DNA of 64,000 bases. Origin: Nautilus pompilius. Its lineage: Eukaryota > Mollusca > Cephalopoda > Nautilida > Nautilidae. The position numbers were made by a program, and so were the translations under genes. Shown in pieces: positions 61,101-64,000 of this stretch (its first letter is position 1; the number at the start of each line of letters is the position of its first letter). The DNA is taken from contig JACATO010001665.1 in assembly GCA_018389105.1 (NCBI GenBank), forward strand, positions 1-64,000, in the 5' to 3' direction. The notes under the pieces were generated by a model. That model was not told the DNA's origin, made no database searches, and saw only the letters and a program-made list of their open reading frames with translations.

Positions 61101-61523
61101 GTCTTTTGTCCATCTCTAGTGGGGGGGGGGGATTGGAAGGAGCTCTCCTTCTCTCCCCATACTGATATCATCTCTCTCTGTCTCTCCAGTAGAAATGCGA
61201 GTAAAAAAAAATATGACTACAGCAAACTTTAAGCGTTATAAAGACAGACAGACAGACAGTTCACTCACATTTTGGCTGTAGCTTCAACAAAACGAATGGA
61301 AACAAAGTTGTATTTAATCTGCAAATGTAACTTCTTTCAGTGGTCACATTCAGTGCCTGGAATCTAACCGCAGTGGCGTTAACTGTAGTTGACTCTATTA
61401 TCTGTCCTTCTGTTAATATCACCAGTCTTTCACCGGGTTTGAGGGAGTTCGATGGATTACTGTAAATGCAGTAGATAGTCAAGTTGCTGCCCATTTCAAT
61501 GTAGGATTCTTGAGGAACAAAGT
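48234..61523 (-). CDS. gp130/Domeless-like class I cytokine receptor, multi-exon, partial at both ends
   Basis: Gene-level entry. Ten exons on the minus strand (61269-61523, 60765-60897, 58989-59218, 58190-58341, 57318-57471, 54049-54137, 51109-51316, 50248-50393, 48952-49117, 48373-48522) join in one frame through GT-AG introns and give about 560 residues. A further exon, 48234-48311, is less certain. Domain order is Ig-like, cytokine-receptor homology module, then FNIII repeats, which is the ectodomain plan of IL6ST/gp130 and LIFR-type receptors. Known role of the family: a cell-surface JAK-STAT receptor for helical cytokines. Seen in the sequence: paired cysteines in domains 1 and 2, a degenerate WSXWS (YWSNV) at the end of domain 3, many N-X-S/T sites, and phase-1 introns between domains. 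No signal peptide, transmembrane helix, box 1 or tyrosine tail was found, so the 5' exon and probably the 3' exons are missing, or the product is secreted. Ortholog assignment within the family is inference. Confidence 0.85.
48373..48522 (-). CDS. Cytokine receptor exon: first half of FNIII D6
   Basis: The acceptor lies just downstream (minus strand) of another short (CT)n tract and ends GATTCCAG; donor AAATG|GTAAGT; phase 1 to phase 1. The translation has a Pro-rich linker (KQPRPSLIAG), a B strand with tryptophan (FELKWPPMPC) and a C strand (LLFQIFYTD), then YNCSKN. This matches the start of the last membrane-proximal FNIII domain of gp130. The phase 1 mid-domain donor differs from the phase 0 of the other domains. 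Confidence 0.85.
48535..48553. repeat. (GA)n tract next to the acceptor of exon 48373-48522
   Basis: On the minus strand a short (CT)n run lies about 10 bases before the GATTCCAG acceptor of the D6 exon and supplies its pyrimidine tract. Confidence 0.8.
48952..49117 (-). CDS. Cytokine receptor exon: second half of FNIII D5
   Basis: Acceptor GCATGTTTCAG, donor GATGGAA|GTAAGT; phase 0 to phase 1. It starts NYVDWDVLPAGE, like the DW-Q segment after the cysteine in gp130 D5, then VRNIRFAVLANAANRSSG as F-G strands and a last cysteine (KCIFSYDG). One N-glycosylation sequon (NRS). The frame and phase join cleanly on both sides. Confidence 0.86.
49480..50060 (+). mobile_element. Possible transposase N-terminal remnant
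   Basis: A frame near 49620 reads VSLRKLARKFSRSP, like the helix-turn-helix of Tc1/mariner transposases, and then runs into disrupted sequence. No ends or catalytic blocks were found. It lies in the intron between the two D5 exons. Confidence 0.25.
50248..50393 (-). CDS. Cytokine receptor exon: first half of FNIII D5
   Basis: The acceptor is preceded on the minus strand by a (CT)n microsatellite ending TTTCAG; donor GATAGG|GTAAGA; phase 1 to phase 0. The protein reads LKPFGVVAEKVNDSSFIVSW (A and B strands) and later VTVFWILKCDDGCTPD, close in layout to gp130 D5, where a WCV...C pair occupies the same place. Two N-glycosylation sequons (NDS, NVT). The first residues after the acceptor are weakly constrained. 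Confidence 0.9.
50398..50421. repeat. (GA)n tract acting as polypyrimidine tract of exon 50248-50393
   Basis: On the minus strand this is (CT)n running directly into TTTCAG at the acceptor of the D5 first-half exon, so it provides the pyrimidine tract. Confidence 0.85.
51109..51316 (-). CDS. Cytokine receptor exon: second half of FNIII D4
   Basis: Acceptor TATTTAAACAG, donor GACG|GTGAGT; phase 0 to phase 1. SRITSYRLSFLSRSK is a clear FNIII C-C' region, then a VLNAG turn and CGFTVSIRALSKEGQSEPAHV, the F-G strands ending near the domain boundary. One N-glycosylation sequon (NTS). This exon holds more CpG than exons further upstream in the same gene. Confidence 0.87.
51904..53100 (+). mobile_element. 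Degenerate mariner-like transposon inside the receptor gene
   Basis: It starts TA-CAGGGTGATTCATAAATATG, a mariner-type end. In shifting frames it shows a helix-turn-helix-like LEISQPAAQCVVKETVH (about 52350), ALSSHGIVGP (about 52640) and LKDKVYGAKPR...LEEKIEQEAHN (about 52910), which are successive parts of a mariner-like transposase. Several frameshifts and stops interrupt it and the right inverted repeat was not found, so the right end is approximate. It lies in the intron between the two D4 exons. Confidence 0.65.
54049..54137 (-). CDS. Cytokine receptor exon: first half of FNIII D4
   Basis: Acceptor ATATTTTCAG, donor TGGAAG|GTAAGG; phase 1 to phase 0, 89 bases. Translation begins with the linker VPVGPILTQGAYSDNDG, then a B strand with an unusual cysteine trio (GCSKLVCCF) and RIYWK. 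It is short, but phase and frame fit perfectly between the D3 exon and the next FNIII exon. The intron before it is the largest of the gene seen here (about 3.2 kb) and contains a pogo-like element. Confidence 0.8.
55263..55859. mobile_element. pogo/Tigger-like non-autonomous element
   Basis: The right end reads inward CAGTTGTCCCCCGGTATTC and abuts TA at 55860-55861. Near 55290-55350 the left side has the matching CCCCGGTTATTCGCGG, CTTAGAACC and TTCGTGG blocks. Such '-GTCCCC-TATTCGCGG-GTTACGTTCC-' ends are typical of pogo/Tigger-type elements. There is no transposase frame. The left terminus is diverged and its exact base is uncertain. CpGs in it stand out against the CpG-poor intron. It lies between receptor exons at 54137 and 57318. 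Confidence 0.5.
57318..57471 (-). CDS. Cytokine receptor exon: second half of D3 with degenerate WSXWS
   Basis: Acceptor CTCCAG, donor GAAG|GTCAGT; phase 0 to phase 1. VITLDGLVPKTSYDIQLRYKL is the typical FNIII E-F loop and F strand (leucine, 'tyrosine corner', alternating hydrophobics). It is followed by KYWSNVMKINSS, exactly where gp130 has YWSDWS. Only the first Trp-Ser of the WSXWS box remains. Loss of the full motif is known in insect Domeless. Two N-glycosylation sequons (NVT, NSS). This exon is among the best evidence for the family call. Confidence 0.9.
58104..58151. repeat. (AAT)n microsatellite in a receptor intron
   Basis: Sixteen AAT units in the intron between the two D3 exons. 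Confidence 0.92.
58190..58341 (-). CDS. Cytokine receptor exon: first half of FNIII D3
   Basis: Acceptor ATTTTATTTAG, donor CTCAAAG|GTAGTT; phase 1 to phase 0. The translation starts VNISKLQNLAVATV and has the B-strand tryptophans of FNIII (LRMTWDWCPEF), then VYMLVTLKA as strand C. This is the second domain of the cytokine-receptor homology module. One N-glycosylation sequon at the start (NIS). Phase 0 in mid-domain matches the rule for the second CHR domain. Confidence 0.85.
58989..59218 (-). CDS. Cytokine receptor exon: second half of D2, cysteine-rich
   Basis: Acceptor TTCATTTCAG, donor CAATAG|GTATTG; phase 2 to phase 1. After the junction the protein reads GYFLTDAK and then an unusually cysteine-dense segment (KSCKQFCHGNEELCRCC, then GCSCRL and DCFF), nine cysteines in about 40 residues. 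It ends with a normal strand pair (YEFHLVGANQ, YNFTVKTDIS). The F-G strands fit D2 of a cytokine receptor. The cysteine cluster is more than the usual second disulfide and is an oddity of this protein. One N-glycosylation sequon (NFT). Confidence 0.85.
60765..60897 (-). CDS. Cytokine receptor exon: first half of CHR domain D2
   Basis: Acceptor TTTAG and donor CAGGG|GTAAG give a phase 1 start and phase 2 end. The Pro-rich linker NPPVP is followed by GCFSEDFRELVCFF, which is the conserved Cys-X9-Cys-X-(W/F) signature of the first FNIII domain in class I receptors; here the aromatic after the second cysteine is Phe. A VWSLNYS strand closes the exon. The split codon with the preceding Ig exon makes a tyrosine and keeps the frame open. 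Phase 2 inside D2 is the textbook position for this family. Confidence 0.9.
61269..61523 (-). CDS. Cytokine receptor exon: Ig-like domain D1
   Basis: Acceptor is a T-rich tract ending AACAG; donor is AAAAT|GTGAGT. Both exon edges are phase 1, as expected for a shuffled Ig exon. The translation has an Ig cysteine pair (LTIYCIY about 15 residues in, and SYICRL near the end), with GERLVILTEGQII between them as C-C' strands. Four N-glycosylation sequons are visible (NLT, NAT, NVT, NTT). Spacing and position before the cytokine module resemble gp130 D1. An in-frame ATG lies in the acceptor's T-rich tract just upstream, but the hydrophobic stretch it would give is too short for a convincing signal peptide, so an upstream exon is expected. 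Confidence 0.85.
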
Positions 61524-64000
61524 CTGTTATTTGGAGAAGAAAAAAACAAAACAAACCAGTCGTGCTTAAACATTAACTTACTTTACGGAGATTGAAACCG
61601 GTCTAAAATACAAGTCAACAGAATAACGGATCGCCTCCCTTTCTTCCGAATAACTTTTGTTTCTCCACACCTGATGTTGACCCACCTGGTTTTTTCGTTT
61701 TCCCTTTTTATATTTTTTCTTATAAAAACCAGCTGAAGTTTGCTCACTTTTTATAAAGAATTTATCTGGCATCTACCCTGCCTGGCCACCCTCACCCCCG
61801 CCCCCCCCCCAAACAAGCAAATATCAGAAATTCAAAGTAGAAATAGAAAATGCTCTCGAGTGATCCACGCGCACGGGCGCTGGAAGTCGGTCAGGGGAGC
61901 GGTACCCGACAGCGGTCATGCGAAAAGCAGAAGTGCAGCATCGGTTAAAAAGGTGAATTACAGGCGCATGCGAGAGAGAGAGGGAGGGAGTAGCTCTGCA
62001 CTAACCCTGGTTGTTAAAACTCCTAAGGCCAGAAAAGAAACAGGCTGACCTCTGCAATAACCAGACTCTAAAACAACATAGGCAAAGCTGCTGCTGCTGT
62101 GCGCGCCAGGTGCTCATTTTGGCTCCCTCATCCCACCCACCAGCCGGCCTCCACCTCCCCTTCCCCTATCCATTACAAAACACACGCTCTGTCGTATAAT
62201 GGAGAAATCAAGAAACTGTTCCCTCGGGCCAGTGGCTAACTGTGAGTCAAACTCAGTCGTGCAACTCTGGAGAAGTTCAAAAGATGTCCGAACTGAAAGA
62301 TTTCTCTTAAAAGTCTTGATCTTACCTGGATCAACAGAGGTAGGAAGATGCACCATTGTTGCTACCAGCTGGTTTCCCATAGACTCTGTCAGTTTTTCTA
62401 GTGCCCGTGCTCAAGTTGGGCCACACCTGCGACGGTTTTGGGTAGCTTCTAAGAATATCATTCAGGGGCCCCTAATGTGTAACCCGTTGCAGCCTCTGGT
62501 CAATTTCTTCTAAAACCATAAAAAGCTTTTTTTTCCTTTTTTTCTTTCTTTCTTTTGGTGTTGATTTTACCCCAGTGTCACAAAATCTATCTTCTCCTTT
62601 AATCATGATGCCTCTCCTCCAGGGCAGAGCTGGATATCTTCCATGACTCAGAAGGTGCCATCATTCGTGCCCAACGTCAAATACACAGCATATGGCCACA
62701 GAGAAATTCTTTAGTTTTTGGGAATTTTATTCCTACCATCCATGATCCAGAAACCACCTATGATAGTTAGCCTCTGCACCGGATCCCCAAATGTCACCCG
62801 TTTCTGAAGACCCCCTTATCTTCTTAGACTCAACAGGTGAATTGTAATGAGAACGAAAGAGAACTTTTGATACAGACAGTTAAAAGTCATCTGCACTGGT
62901 GCACGGTTTGGGTCCACCTCCCATAACAAAAAGGGCTGCCTTTCAAACTTCCTGGCCTCCACTGCTCAGCAGGAAGCCTGGAGTAGCCACAGGGCTTCTG
63001 GAGGATGGCAAATCCAATCCACAATTTTAAAAGAATGCCAATTTATTAGAAGCTGGCAAAAATTCAGAAAAAAGGCCAGCACCGTGAATAGAAAGATGTC
63101 TGCTGTCAAAAACTTCACATGCATGATTATTATGCACTCTCAAGCTACCAAGTGGTACATTTAGCAAGGATAGTACATAGTATACCCCTATTTTTATGCT
63201 GATGATGCACTTCATGAACACCAATGTAAATTGAAGATACAGAATTTATTCTTTACAATATGTTGACAAAATATATATTTACAGTTGTTTTAATAAGGTA
63301 ACAATGTGTGGGAATGTAGCAGAGTGCAAAAAGGATTAGTAATACCTGTAAAGCAAGGTAGAGTCCTAAAAGAGTTAATTAGAGTAACTGGAAAATTCAA
63401 ATCAAAGCTAATAGAACCAGTCCAATTTATCCAACTAAGGTAAGAATGTAAGAATCCAGGTAATTCAGTTGGAACTATAGAGAAATAATATCAAACAAAT
63501 GTGTATCATGGTTTGTGGAAGTTGTGCCCTTTCACCTCAGAGAGAGAGTTTTGTCCACTTTTTAAAAAAAAGGGGGGGTGAAAAATGTGTATAGTGCCAG
63601 TCATGGTGGTCCAGGATTGCTGTAAGCCGATGAATAGTACTTGTGACTGCTGATCCAATGTGAGGACTGGTGGTGCAGAATCAAATTGGCAGAAACTTAA
63701 AGGCAGCACAAACTGGAAATAGTAATCTTCCTATATGACAAACTTATACAGAGGTCAAAAGGTCAGAGCCACCAAAGCTTAAACTACTGAGGAAAATAAA
63801 GAGGAGAGAAAAAAACCTCAGAGATCAGCACCAACAAAGACTTGTTACAGAAAGCCCCAATAGGGGACTTCAATAAGAATGCCCCACGTGCAAAAGGTTG
63901 CAAAACTTAACTTAAGAAACCAACAGGGAATCTTCCTACATGGTGAAGACAGACAACAATAAACTACAGGACACTAAAACAAATGCATAGATACTTTATT
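61524..64000. other. Upstream of the receptor Ig exon; no firm exon
   Basis: Most of it is CpG-poor like the receptor introns, so the transcribed domain probably continues beyond the window. A CpG-retaining patch at 61855-61975 could be an internal promoter. 62600-63800 has no recognised coding or mobile sequence, though 63500-63700 has a repeat-like look. Confidence 0.35.
62326..62400 (-). other. Candidate splice donor upstream of the receptor Ig exon
   Basis: On the minus strand CCAG|GTAAG at 62326 is a strong donor. In the one open frame the bases before it read MVHLPTSVDP and would join the Ig exon in the correct phase 1. The peptide is not a signal sequence and the upstream edge (about 62400) is undefined. 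It may be a 5' UTR exon or chance. Confidence 0.25.

Noticed and set aside
61524-61772. Minus-strand frame starting MPDKFF just upstream of the Ig exon as first exon
   Set aside because: It is Lys-rich with no signal peptide and no donor in the right phase.

Overview
The window is eukaryotic nuclear DNA from an animal, most likely an invertebrate. Coding sequence comes in short exons with GT-AG introns. Long stretches hold only satellites, microsatellites and decayed transposons. The left ~47 kb keeps CpG at ordinary frequency, while most of the right ~16.5 kb is strongly CpG-poor. That contrast fits an animal with mosaic, gene-body DNA methylation (molluscs and other lophotrochozoans, for example), and does not fit a globally methylated vertebrate. 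The species cannot be named from the sequence.

The one clear gene lies on the minus strand from about 61.5 kb down to about 48.2 kb. It is a gp130/Domeless-type class I cytokine receptor. Ten exons join in frame: one Ig-like domain, then a cytokine-receptor homology module (cysteine-bearing first FNIII domain, second FNIII domain ending in a degenerate WSXWS-like YWSNV), then further FNIII domains, the last seen only in part. Intron phases run 1-2-1-0-1-0-1-0-1, the usual class I receptor pattern. The signal-peptide exon (probably beyond 64 kb) and the transmembrane and cytoplasmic exons were not identified. Introns carry a degenerate full-length mariner-like copy, a pogo/Tigger-like non-autonomous element and small simple repeats. 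Two (GA)n tracts double as the polypyrimidine tracts of 3' splice sites.

The left part (1-47 kb) has almost no recognisable coding sequence. It holds a ten-unit minisatellite with two CRE palindromes (TGACGTCA) per unit (5.1-5.7 kb), a broken hAT transposon with BED finger (16.3-18.4 kb), a decayed ~40-bp tandem array (20.9-21.2 kb), a 65-bp array (29.5-30.1 kb), a perfect-period 54-bp array (35.1-35.6 kb) and a 3.85-kb satellite with nested higher-order structure (36.9-40.7 kb). A TA-flanked, internally deleted mariner-family element sits at 41.0-41.7 kb. A ~250-bp dispersed repeat occurs twice, and in one copy a 10-bp GA seed has grown to ~390 bp. Several tRNA-derived SINE fragments, long purine tracts and one LINE 3' fragment are also present. 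A plausible plus-strand exon with a start codon (36.34-36.44 kb) and a minus-strand exon with a consensus splice donor (474 bp) hint at other genes running out of the window.
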